Shown here: piece by piece, positions 1-6,822 of the stretch
Position numbering within the stretch: the first letter of the stretch is position 1
How the letters are laid out: every line of letters begins with the position of its first letter
NCBI GenBank assembly: GCA_051646055.1
Contig: JBOFCM010000196.1
Span: forward strand, 1 to 8,893
From: JAGNZR01 sp051646055
Lineage (GTDB): Bacteria > Fusobacteriota > Fusobacteriia > Fusobacteriales > Fusobacteriaceae
DNA: 8,893 nt
Direction: 5' to 3'
The notes under the pieces: generated by a model
Told to the model about the DNA's origin: nothing
The model's input: the letters and a program-made list of their open reading frames with translations, nothing else
Database searches by the model: none
Program-made: the position numbers and the translations under genes

Positions 1-1547
1 TTTTTAACACCTAGGTACAGAAGTGCGAGGAGTACAATAGCAGCTTTCTGCTCATACCAGGCAATATTGTAAGTTATAGGAAGTTTATTTATATCATCCA
101 GTCCGAAGGCATCTTTAAGAGCCAGAGCTATAACAGCCAAAGAGTATGAGTCGTTACACTGTCCAGCATCCAAAACTCTAGGTATTCCTCCTATATCTCC
201 CAGATTCAGTTTCAGATAACGGTATTTAGCACACCCCGCTGTCAGGATTACAGTATCCTTCGGTAGTTTTTCTGCAAACTCTGTGTAATATTTTCTGTCC
301 GCCATTCTTCCGTCGCATCCTGCCATAACTATAAATCTCTTGATAGCTCCAGATTTAACAGCTTCTATAACTTTGTCAGCCAGCTGTAATACCTGATTAT
401 GGGCGAATCCTCCAGTAACTGTCCCTGTCTCAATCTCCACAGGTGGTTGGCATTTTTTAGCCATCTCTATAATTGGGGAAAAATCTTTATGTCCATGTTC
501 GTCACTTTCAATATGAGGGCATCCTGTCATTGCCGCAGAGTTAGTTGTAAAAACCTTTCCTGCAAATTCCGATTTTTTTGCTCCCTCACGGAAAGGATGA
601 GGAACTATACAGTTGCTTGTGAACAGCACAGGTCCGTTAAATGTGGCAAAATCCTTCTCCTGATGCCACCATGAATCTCCGTAGTTTCCGTGAAAGTGCC
701 CATATTTTTTAAATGCAGGATAATAGTTGGCAGGAAGCATCTCTGAGTGAGTATACACATCTATTCCTGTTCCCTCTGTCTGTTTCAACAGCATCTCCAT
801 ATCGTGCAGATCATGTCCCGAGATAAGAATTCCCGGATTCTTTCCTACTCCTATATTGGCCGTTCCAGCTACTGGGTGTCCGTAAGTTTGGGTATTGGCC
901 TTATCCAGAAGTGCCATAACTTTCACTCCATGAGCTCCTGTATCCAGTACCAGCTGTATAAGTTCAGGCACTGTTATATTGGGATTTTCTATATCCATAA
1001 GTGCTTTTTCCATAAAAGCAACAGTATCCTCGTCATAATAATTCAGATTGGCAGCATGCTCACCATAAGCGGCCATACCTTTCAATCCGTAAGTTACAGT
1101 TTCCACAAGAGAACGTAAATCTATATTTTCATGTCTCAGTACCCCTACTGTTTCTGCAAATTCCAGAGATTTTGTCTCATCTAAAAGAATCTCTTTAGGC
1201 TCGAAGAGATGCATATAGTATCCCTCTATCTCTAAATTATTTTTCAGGCACTGTAAATAGAGGTCGTCTCTCAGTTTAGTTCCAGCTACTACCATATTAT
1301 GAAGTTTTTTAGCATCAAAATTGTCATTGGTAATTGTTGTAAAAAGAGAATTAAGAATAAAATAGTCTACTTTACTGTCTTTCTTTCCTATTTTACGGAG
1401 CTTATGGCTACAAAGTGCAACTCCCTTAGTAACATATACTATAAGATCCTGAAATTTAGCCTCATCTGGAAGCTTACCGCAGACACCTCTCACTGTACAC
1501 CCGCTGTTTTTGGCTGTCTCCTGACACTGATAACAAAACATGCTCAT
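1..1547 (-). CDS. hcp: Hybrid cluster protein (hydroxylamine/NO reductase), class I; 3' end outside window
   Basis: Hcp is a cytoplasmic iron-sulfur enzyme that reduces nitric oxide to nitrous oxide, and hydroxylamine to ammonia in vitro. I translated the minus strand from the ATG at 1547, which follows a GGAGGAG ribosome binding site; 515 codons are visible without a stop. The N-terminus has C5-x2-C8-x8-C17-x5-C23, the spacing of the [4Fe-4S] class found in strict anaerobes. All hybrid-cluster ligands known from the Desulfovibrio protein have counterparts: H245 (in ISGHDL), E269 (before MLPA), C313 (TSNC), C411 (MAGCDG, the persulfide position), C439, C464, E499 and K501 (WYEQK). The family is about 550 residues long, so some 35-40 C-terminal residues are missing because of the window edge, not a mutation. 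No hcr reductase partner is visible. The gene is divergent from the asr operon and shares a control region with it. Confidence 0.97.
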   Translation of the reverse strand, partial: MSMFCYQCQETAKNSGCTVRGVCGKLPDEAKFQDLIVYVTKGVALCSHKLRKIGKKDSKVDYFILNSLFTTITNDNFDAKKLHNMVVAGTKLRDDLYLQCLKNNLEIEGYYMHLFEPKEILLDETKSLEFAETVGVLRHENIDLRSLVETVTYGLKGMAAYGEHAANLNYYDEDTVAFMEKALMDIENPNITVPELIQLVLDTGAHGVKVMALLDKANTQTYGHPVAGTANIGVGKNPGILISGHDLHDMEMLLKQTEGTGIDVYTHSEMLPANYYPAFKKYGHFHGNYGDSWWHQEKDFATFNGPVLFTSNCIVPHPFREGAKKSEFAGKVFTTNSAAMTGCPHIESDEHGHKDFSPIIEMAKKCQPPVEIETGTVTGGFAHNQVLQLADKVIEAVKSGAIKRFIVMAGCDGRMADRKYYTEFAEKLPKDTVILTAGCAKYRYLKLNLGDIGGIPRVLDAGQCNDSYSLAVIALALKDAFGLDDINKLPITYNIAWYEQKAAIVLLALLYLGVK

Positions 1548-1664
1548 AGATTCACTCCTCCTCAGTTAATTTAAATTTTGAGCCTCTGCTCTGGATAAGA
1601 TATACACTAAATTTTAAGATTTTCCTTCTTTAAAAACCTTTATTTTATAACTCTCTCTAAAAAC

Positions 1665-1678
1665 GTGATTAGAGTCAC
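1665..1678. promoter_or_regulatory. CRP/FNR-family operator, GTGA-N6-TCAC
   Basis: GTGA at 1665-1668 and TCAC at 1675-1678 form an inverted repeat with a 6-bp spacer, the geometry of CRP-type sites. Further symmetric A/T pairs lie outside it (1662-1663 against 1680-1681). The centre is at 1671.5. If transcription starts 7 nt after the TATAAT box, at A1713, the centre is at -41.5, the standard class II activator position. The CRP/FNR-family gene at 5381 has an R-E-T-V-S-R recognition helix, suited to GTGA half-sites. Binding by that protein is inference. Regulation of hcp by CRP/FNR-family proteins (HcpR) is known in other anaerobes. Confidence 0.7.
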
Positions 1679-1700
1679 TTTATTAAACTGTTTTTTTCTA

Positions 1701-1706
1701 TATAAT
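1701..1706 (+). promoter_or_regulatory. -10 box (TATAAT) of the FNT-asrABC-regulator operon
   Basis: This is a perfect consensus -10 hexamer, 98 nt upstream of the FNT start codon. With a 17-bp spacer the -35 position (1678-1683) reads CTTTAT, a poor match. That fits a promoter that depends on an activator bound just upstream. The expected start site is near A1713, giving a leader of about 91 nt. Confidence 0.6.
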
Positions 1707-1745
1707 GTCAGAATAGCTTCTTATAAAAAAAATAAAAGGAAAGCC

Positions 1746-1784
1746 ATGAGGAAGCACAGTAAAATTTATAATAGTTTCAAATAA
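1746..1784 (+). CDS. Possible 12-residue leader peptide upstream of the FNT gene
   Basis: Within the predicted 5' leader there is an ATG at 1746 preceded by AGGA at 1737-1740, followed by the short frame MRKHSKIYNSFK and a TAA at 1782-1784. It ends 19 nt before the FNT start codon. There is no run of regulatory codons and no clear alternative hairpin, so a classical attenuator is not supported. It could be chance in AT-rich DNA or an upstream frame that affects FNT translation. Confidence 0.2.
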   Translation: MRKHSKIYNSFK

Positions 1785-1803
1785 AATATATTTAGGAGGA
1801 AAG

Positions 1804-2586
1804 ATGTTAAGAGATGTGGTAGAAAAAGTTGGATGCATCGGTGTGACAAAGAGAGATTATCTGAAAAGCAGTATTTCAAGATATTTTCTTATGTCAACCC
1901 TGGCAGGAATCTATGTGGGATTGGGTATACTTCTGATTTTCACTGTGGGAGGTATTGCCAATCCTGTAGCTGGAGCCTTTGGGGTAAGGATACTTATGGG
2001 AGTCTCTTTCGGAGTGGCACTAAGTCTTGTGGTTATGGCCGGAAGTGAGCTTTTTACCGGAAACAATATGGTTATGACAATTTCAGCTCTTCAAAAGAAA
2101 GTTACCTGGGGAGAAACTCTCTGGCTTTGGATAGTTTGTTACCTTGGAAATTTCTTCGGAGCTATCCTTGTTTCCGGTCTCTATTACCTGACTGGACTTA
2201 CTAAGCATTTTGCACCTGGTGCAGGAGATGTTCTGAAATTTATGGAGACTATAGGAGGAGTAAAAGCAGGTCCTTCCTTCCTTGAGCTATTTTTTAGGGG
2301 TGTTCTGTGTAATATCCTAGTTTGTCTAGGGGTTTGGTGTGCCCTTAAAATGACTTCTGAATCTGGAAAACTTATAATGATTTGGTGGTGCCTATTTGCA
2401 TTTATAACAATAGGATTAGAGCACAGTATCGCCAATATGACAATATATGCAACTTTAATTTTTCATGACCCATCATTTATAGGTCCTATGTTTACAAACC
2501 TTATTCCTGTAACTCTGGGGAATACAGTGGGTGGAGCAGCTCTGGGAGCAGCCTATTATTTTACATCTAATAAGAAATCAGCTTAA
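1804..2586 (+). CDS. Formate/nitrite transporter (FNT) family channel, probably hydrosulfide (HSC-like)
   Basis: This inner-membrane protein belongs to the pentameric FNT family of small-anion channels (FocA, NirC, HSC). At 260 residues it is family-typical. Six hydrophobic spans lie roughly at 28-49, 62-85, 107-129, 158-181, 188-220 and 231-254. FNT signatures are intact: AGIYVGLG (34-41), GSELFTGN (80-87), RGVLCN (165-170), GLEHSIANM (204-212) and NLIPVTLGN (232-240). T85 in the loop breaking helix 2 and the central H207 are the conserved pore residues; an N-terminal lysine (K21) is also present. The ATG follows AGGAGGA. It is the first gene of the asr operon, with 14 nt to asrA. In Clostridioides difficile an FNT linked to asrABC was characterised as a hydrosulfide channel (HSC), so export of HS- made by AsrABC is the likely role. 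Nitrite, sulfite or formate passage cannot be excluded. Confidence 0.93.
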   Translation: MLRDVVEKVGCIGVTKRDYLKSSISRYFLMSTLAGIYVGLGILLIFTVGGIANPVAGAFGVRILMGVSFGVALSLVVMAGSELFTGNNMVMTISALQKKVTWGETLWLWIVCYLGNFFGAILVSGLYYLTGLTKHFAPGAGDVLKFMETIGGVKAGPSFLELFFRGVLCNILVCLGVWCALKMTSESGKLIMIWWCLFAFITIGLEHSIANMTIYATLIFHDPSFIGPMFTNLIPVTLGNTVGGAALGAAYYFTSNKKSA

Positions 2587-2600
2587 AAAACGGAGGAAGT

Positions 2601-3608
2601 ATGAAAAAAACATTTACAAAAGAGCAGTTTAACGGGATTTTAGAATCTCTGTCTCAGGAGTATGACATCTATGCTCCTGTAACTTCTCCCTTCAAGGGAA
2701 CTTTTTCAGATACTGATTTGGTAAAGTATGAAAAAATTAAAAAGGTGGAGGAGATAAACCTAAAGGAAAAATCAAATTTTTCTCCTAAAGAGATTCTTCT
2801 TCCGATAACTCAAAGATTGTTTTACTTCACTGAAAAAGAATTTATCAAGCCTGAGGGAAGAACCAAAAAAGCCTTGGTTATACTTAGAAGCTGTGACCTC
2901 CACGGAGTAAACAGAGTGGACAATATCTACCTAAACAACAAATTCTCAGATCCATACTATGAAGAGATGAAAGCTATGGTAAAGTTTGCAGTTATCGGCT
3001 GCCCTGGAAAAGGATGGGACAGCTGTATCTGTACCTCCTTCGGTACCAATACAACTGAGGAATATCATCTGGGACTAAAAATTACAGACTCAGAAATTTG
3101 TGTGGATGTAAAAGACGAGAGCTTTAAGGAAGCCTTTCAAAGCGGAGAAGAGAGAGATTTCTCTATGGAGTTTGTGACTGAAAACGTGGAGAGAGTTGAA
3201 ATTCCTGAAAATATAGAACTGGAAAAAATTATAGATCTTCCCCTATGGAGAGATTATGATAGATGTATCGCCTGTGGACGTTGTAACTTTGTCTGCCCCA
3301 CATGTACATGTTTCACCACTCAGGATGTTTTCTACAAAGACAATGAAAAAAATGGAGAACGTAGAAGAGTCTGGGCTTCCTGCCATGTGGACAAATTTAC
3401 TACCATGGCTGGAAATCATGAATTCCGTAAAAAAACTGGAGACCGTATGAGATTTAAGGTTATGCATAAAATTTCTGACTACAAAAAAAGATTTGGAACT
3501 CATATGTGCATAGGATGTGGACGTTGTGAGGATGCCTGTCCTGAGTATATCTCCTACATTAACTGCATAAACAAACTAAATAAAAAAGTTGGTGAAAATA
3601 ATGAATAA
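2601..3608 (+). CDS. asrA: Anaerobic sulfite reductase subunit A, [4Fe-4S] electron-transfer protein
   Basis: AsrA is the cytoplasmic ferredoxin-like subunit that carries electrons from AsrB to the siroheme subunit AsrC. It has 335 residues, close to the Salmonella protein. The N-terminal domain shows motifs shared with hydrogenase beta subunits: LRSCDLHGVNRVD (95-107) and a Cys-rich segment C134/C142/C144. The C-terminal part has two [4Fe-4S] motifs: C222-x2-C225-x2-C228-x3-C232 followed by P, and C303-x2-C306-x2-C309-x3-C313 followed by P. Extra cysteines C235, C237 and C261 lie near the first cluster. The start ATG has GGAGG 4 nt upstream. The 3' end overlaps asrB by 8 nt, implying coupled translation. 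A hydrogenase beta subunit was considered, but asrB and asrC directly downstream settle the assignment. Confidence 0.95.
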   Translation: MKKTFTKEQFNGILESLSQEYDIYAPVTSPFKGTFSDTDLVKYEKIKKVEEINLKEKSNFSPKEILLPITQRLFYFTEKEFIKPEGRTKKALVILRSCDLHGVNRVDNIYLNNKFSDPYYEEMKAMVKFAVIGCPGKGWDSCICTSFGTNTTEEYHLGLKITDSEICVDVKDESFKEAFQSGEERDFSMEFVTENVERVEIPENIELEKIIDLPLWRDYDRCIACGRCNFVCPTCTCFTTQDVFYKDNEKNGERRRVWASCHVDKFTTMAGNHEFRKKTGDRMRFKVMHKISDYKKRFGTHMCIGCGRCEDACPEYISYINCINKLNKKVGENNE

Positions 3609-4395
3609 TATCTACCTACCTACAGCTTCAAAAATTCTGACTATAAAAAAAGAGAGTGAAATAGAGTGGCTGTTCCGTGTGGAATCAAGTATCAAACCTC
3701 TCCCTGGACAGTTTATTCAGATTTCTATTCCAAAAGTTGGTGAAGCTCCCATCTCCATAGCTGGTTTCAACCACGAGGAGGGTTGGATTGAATTTCTTAT
3801 AAGAAAAGTCGGAAAGGTTACCGATGGCCTTTTCAACCTATTACCAGGAGATCATATGTTTCTGAGAGGAGCCTATGGAAACTCTTTTCCCATGGAGGAG
3901 TTCAGGGGAAAAAATCTAGTTATTGTTTCTGGTGGAAGCGGAACAGCTCCTATCAGACCTCTTGTTCAGGAGTTTATTGGGGACGGAGAGACTGACCTGG
4001 ATCTGCTTTTCGGGTTTAAAGATGCTGATTCTATTCTTTTTAAAGATGAAATCAAAAAATGGAGACATGGAAGTTCCATGATACTCACTGTGGACAAGGG
4101 ATGTGGACTGGATGGAGAGTGTGTTGGATTGGTTACTGAATACATCCCTCATCTAAAATTGGTAGAAGACTGGAAAGAATTGGAAGTTGTAATTGTGGGA
4201 CCTCCTATGATGATGAAATATTCAGCTCTAGAATTCCTAAAGCTCGGGATTCCAGAGGAAAAAATCTGGGTTTCCTTTGAGAGAAGTATGTCCTGTGCAG
4301 TTGGTAAATGTGGACACTGTAAAATAGATGAGACATATGTCTGCTTGGAAGGACCTATATTCAATTATAAAAAAGCTAAAACACTTTTAGACTAG
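3601..4395 (+). CDS. asrB: Anaerobic sulfite reductase subunit B, FAD/NAD(P)H reductase
   Basis: AsrB is the ferredoxin-NADP reductase-type subunit that oxidises NAD(P)H and feeds AsrA. I chose the ATG at 3601 (264 residues), with GGTGA 5 nt upstream; in-frame TTG (3589) and GTG (3592) would add four or three residues and leave no good ribosome site. Numbering from that ATG, the flavin-domain segment GEAPISIAG is at 47-55. The nucleotide-binding segment SGGSGTAPIRPL is at 110-121 and VGPPMMM at 199-205. A C-terminal [2Fe-2S] motif follows, C232-x4-C237-x2-C240-x7-C248. The segment around VGKCGHC and the ending GPIFNY are characteristic of AsrB proteins. The stop codon overlaps the asrC ribosome binding site, and 9 nt separate the two genes. 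Confidence 0.95.
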   Translation: MNNIYLPTASKILTIKKESEIEWLFRVESSIKPLPGQFIQISIPKVGEAPISIAGFNHEEGWIEFLIRKVGKVTDGLFNLLPGDHMFLRGAYGNSFPMEEFRGKNLVIVSGGSGTAPIRPLVQEFIGDGETDLDLLFGFKDADSILFKDEIKKWRHGSSMILTVDKGCGLDGECVGLVTEYIPHLKLVEDWKELEVVIVGPPMMMKYSALEFLKLGIPEEKIWVSFERSMSCAVGKCGHCKIDETYVCLEGPIFNYKKAKTLLD

Positions 4396-4404
4396 GAGGA
4401 GAAA

Positions 4405-5397
4405 ATGGCTTTAGAGCTGATGAGAAAATCATTTACAAAAAATGCCTATAGAGTTACCAAGGAGCGTAAAAAAACCGCCCTGAGAGTTCGTGTTCCAGGG
4501 GGAGAGATAGATGCACAGATGCTTCTTAAAGTTTCTGAGATAGCTCAGAAATATGGAAATGGAAAAGTTCATATTACAACCCGTCAGGGATTTGAGATAA
4601 AAGGTTTGAATATTACTGATATAGATTCAATAAATGCTGAGATTCAATCCCTTATAGAGGGTATGGGAATAAATCAGCCCAACGGCACAGGAAACGGGTA
4701 TCCTGCTGCGGGAACGAGAAATATCACAGCCTGTATAGGAAACTCTGTGTGTCCCAAAGCTCAGTATCATACAACTGAATTTGCCAGAAAAATAGAAAAA
4801 GATGTCTTTCCAAGTGATTATCATTTCAAAATCGCTCTTACAGGATGTCCTAATGACTGTATCAAAGCCCGTATGCATGACTTCGGAATTATAGGTATGA
4901 CCTACCCACAATATGAGGCTGATCGTTGTGTTTCCTGCGGTGCCTGTGTAAAAAAATGTAAGGGACTTTCCACAGGAGCCCTGGTTGCTGAAAACTATAA
5001 AGTCGTAAGAGACCATGAAAAATGTATTGGATGTGGAGAGTGCGTTCTGAACTGCCCTACTGCAGCATGGACAAGGGATGAAAATAAATATTACAGACTG
5101 GCTATTATGGGAAGAACCGGAAAGAAAAATCCCCGTTTAGGAGAAGACTGGATACTTTGGGGAAATGAAGAGAGTATCAGGAAAATAATAAAAAACACCT
5201 ATGAATATGTGGGAGAGTATATTGATAAATCCCTGGCTAAGGAGCATATAGGATATATCGTAGATCGTACAGGCTTCCATGAATTCAGAAAATGGGCTCT
5301 AAAAGATGTGGAACTCAATTCTCTGGCTTCCATCAGAAAAATGGTCTACTGGGATGGTATAACCTACCCTGGAGCTGAGGATGATCTTGGAAAATAG
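4405..5397 (+). CDS. asrC: Anaerobic sulfite reductase subunit C, siroheme catalytic subunit
   Basis: AsrC catalyses the six-electron reduction of sulfite to sulfide on a coupled siroheme-[4Fe-4S] centre. The 330-residue protein has the sulfite/nitrite reductase signature C110-x5-C116 and C148-x3-C152. The substrate/siroheme-binding basic segment HITTRQGFE is at 57-65. A two-cluster ferredoxin domain is inserted after the second signature: C175-x2-C178-x2-C181-x3-C185 and C207-x2-C210-x2-C213-x3-C217. This arrangement, siroheme halves plus inserted ferredoxin, is that of AsrC and dissimilatory-type reductases. It differs from assimilatory CysI, which is much longer. No key residue is missing. 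The start is an ATG after AGGAGGAG. The last 17 nt overlap the following regulator gene. Confidence 0.96.
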   Translation: MALELMRKSFTKNAYRVTKERKKTALRVRVPGGEIDAQMLLKVSEIAQKYGNGKVHITTRQGFEIKGLNITDIDSINAEIQSLIEGMGINQPNGTGNGYPAAGTRNITACIGNSVCPKAQYHTTEFARKIEKDVFPSDYHFKIALTGCPNDCIKARMHDFGIIGMTYPQYEADRCVSCGACVKKCKGLSTGALVAENYKVVRDHEKCIGCGECVLNCPTAAWTRDENKYYRLAIMGRTGKKNPRLGEDWILWGNEESIRKIIKNTYEYVGEYIDKSLAKEHIGYIVDRTGFHEFRKWALKDVELNSLASIRKMVYWDGITYPGAEDDLGK

Positions 5398-6064
5398 AAG
5401 TTCTCTGAGAAATTTTGAAATTTTCAAAAATATCTCAGATGAAAATTTGAGGTGTCTAGAAGAAAATGCCTCATGCATCTCTCTCCAAAAGGGAGAGACA
5501 CTTTTCTGGGAGCATAGCAAGGTGGAAAATATCTATTTTCTTCTCCAAGGAAATGTCACAATTTATAAAGAAAATTTCAATGGTAAAAGAAAAGTTATCT
5601 ATATGATTGGCGGAGGTAGTTTTATAAATGAAGTCATCATTGACGGGAAAGAATCATCTGTCAGTTGTGATGCCTTCGACAGATGCCAGCTACTTCTTTT
5701 TCCTCAAGAAAAATTTTTGAAAATATTGGAAAAAAATCCTGAAATTGCATTGGCTTTTATTAACTCCATGGGAAATAAGATAAGAAGGCTTTACCGTCAG
5801 GTAAAAAATTCTAGCGTACTCTCTATGGAGAAAAAAATAGCCGCAAAACTCTGGAAGCTCTCTAAAGATTATGGAGAAGAAATTGGAAAATGGACAAAAA
5901 TAAATCTCAAAATCAGCAACACTCTCCTGGCCGAAATGCTGGGAACAAATCGTGAAACCGTTTCCCGTGGAATCTTAAAACTTTCTGACAAAGGATATGT
6001 AGAGAAAAAAGATGGGTACTTCCTAGTCAAAAGCCATAAACTGAGAGATTTTTACAGAAAATAA
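5381..6064 (+). CDS. CRP/FNR-family transcriptional regulator, last gene of the asr operon
   Basis: This 227-residue protein has an effector domain of the cyclic-nucleotide-binding fold (about 14-125), a long dimer helix (about 115-150) and a winged helix-turn-helix (about 150-220). The recognition helix reads R191-E-T-V-S-R196, matching the E. coli CRP residues that contact GTGA half-sites; FNR has Val at the first position. The effector site is not CRP-like: the arginine that holds the cAMP phosphate is replaced by serine (S92 in GKESSV). The N-terminal Cys cluster of FNR is also absent. Four cysteines (C25, C32, C96, C102) are present, but not in an FNR pattern. The start ATG lies inside asrC (17-nt overlap), with GGAG 6 nt upstream. 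It probably controls this operon and perhaps hcp. It may be an HcpR-type sensor, but its signal is unknown. Confidence 0.9.
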   Translation: MILENRSSLRNFEIFKNISDENLRCLEENASCISLQKGETLFWEHSKVENIYFLLQGNVTIYKENFNGKRKVIYMIGGGSFINEVIIDGKESSVSCDAFDRCQLLLFPQEKFLKILEKNPEIALAFINSMGNKIRRLYRQVKNSSVLSMEKKIAAKLWKLSKDYGEEIGKWTKINLKISNTLLAEMLGTNRETVSRGILKLSDKGYVEKKDGYFLVKSHKLRDFYRK

Positions 6065-6069
6065 TACAA

Positions 6070-6117
6070 TATAAAAAAAGAGAAAGAGATTGTAAGGTCT
6101 CTTTCTCTTTTTTTATA
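6070..6117. terminator. Bidirectional intrinsic terminator between converging operons
   Basis: A perfect 20-bp stem (6070-6089 with 6098-6117) closes an 8-nt loop (6090-6097, TTGTAAGG). The stem includes seven A residues at 6073-6079 and seven T residues at 6108-6114, so RNA from either strand ends in a U run after a paired AGAGAAAGAGA core. It begins 6 nt after the regulator stop and ends 7 nt before the ecfT stop, serving both operons. The core is A/G-rich with few G-C pairs, so the length of the stem has to compensate. Confidence 0.9.
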
Positions 6118-6123
6118 ATAAAA

Positions 6124-6822
6124 CTATATAATTTTTTCAAATAGAAGAGGCAATATAGAAACAAAAATATAGATATAGTCTTTTTTTTCCATCTTACTCT
6201 CGTAGAGTCTGGTTTTTTCTCTCTCTGCTCCATAGCCTCTTACCTCCATGGCAGTGGCTAAATTTATGGAATGCTGTATTCCTGATATTATAACCGGAAG
6301 AAAAAGAGTACCTATATTTCCAGCTTTTTCCCTGATTGTCATAAGAGAAAAATCAACTCCTCTTGCTTTCTGAGCCAGAACTATCCTGTCTCCCTCATCT
6401 TTTAGGAGTGGAATAAATTTCAGTGATACTGCCAGTATTGTGCTTATCACATGAACAGGAATACCTAATTTTTCCAAGGGAGAAAAAAGTTTCTCCAGAG
6501 CATAGCCTATGTCCATAATTTCCATGGAGGAAAGTATAGAGACAGAGACTAAAATAACTCCTAGGACACGAATAAGACTTAAAATTATATAAAGTGCATC
6601 TCTTCCCATAAAAAGATAGTTTACAAAAACTATAGATATAAAAAGAGTGGCAGAATATTTAAGAATTCTCTTAAGATTTTCCATATCCAGTCTAAAAATA
6701 TAGAGATGGAGAGAGATAAAAGCTCCCACTAGAAAAATATCACCAGGACTATCCATAAAAATCAAGGCTAAAATATATATGAAGGTTGAAACGAGCACTG
6801 TTCTCGGATCAAATTTTCCCAT
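6124..6822 (-). CDS. ecfT: ECF transporter transmembrane (T) component
   Basis: EcfT is the membrane scaffold that joins the two ATPases of an energy-coupling-factor transporter to a substrate-binding S protein. The 232-residue protein has hydrophobic spans near 8-22, 28-44, 58-71, 77-98 and 216-230, and a long cytoplasmic coupling region. Two coupling motifs are visible. The first is A153-R154-G155, in AQKARGVD and preceded by SLKFIPLL. The second is V194-R195-G196, in AMEVRGYG, with Val in place of the usual Ala. The ATG follows GGGAGG. It overlaps the 3' end of ecfA2 by 14 nt and is the last gene of its operon. A CbiQ cobalt component has the same fold. No cbiM or cbiN is visible, so I use the general name. 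Confidence 0.9.
   Translation of the reverse strand: MGKFDPRTVLVSTFIYILALIFMDSPGDIFLVGAFISLHLYIFRLDMENLKRILKYSATLFISIVFVNYLFMGRDALYIILSLIRVLGVILVSVSILSSMEIMDIGYALEKLFSPLEKLGIPVHVISTILAVSLKFIPLLKDEGDRIVLAQKARGVDFSLMTIREKAGNIGTLFLPVIISGIQHSINLATAMEVRGYGAEREKTRLYESKMEKKDYIYIFVSILPLLFEKII

Larger units (their letters stand above)
1548..1803. other. Divergent intergenic control region between hcp and the FNT-asr operon
   Basis: This 256-bp AT-rich stretch holds no gene of normal size. It carries the hcp ribosome binding site at its left end and the FNT-gene AGGAGGA at 1794-1800 at its right end. In between are a CRP-type palindrome (1665-1678), a perfect TATAAT on the plus strand (1701-1706) and a possible 12-codon leader frame (1746-1784). 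For hcp, the best minus-strand -10 candidate is TATAAA (complement of 1644-1649), but I see no convincing -35 element for it. That start would put the palindrome at about -35, which is not a classical activator position. I see no riboswitch or attenuator hairpin. Confidence 0.7.

Noticed and set aside
399..1574. Three plus-strand open frames (399-674, 747-1118, 1299-1574)
   Set aside because: They lie antisense to hcp, whose minus-strand frame is unbroken and carries all cluster ligands. Their translations are low-complexity and show no family motif.
3589..3600. TTG (3589) or GTG (3592) as start of asrB
   Set aside because: The ATG at 3601 has a GGTGA at proper spacing and gives an N-terminus of family-like length.
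2601..4395. asrA-asrB as beta and gamma subunits of a cytoplasmic [NiFe] sulfhydrogenase
   Set aside because: The domains are homologous, but no hydrogenase large or small subunit is present and a siroheme subunit follows directly.
4627..5016. Minus-strand frame of 129 codons inside asrC
   Set aside because: The plus-strand frame encodes the intact siroheme and ferredoxin cysteine motifs here, so the reverse frame is a shadow.
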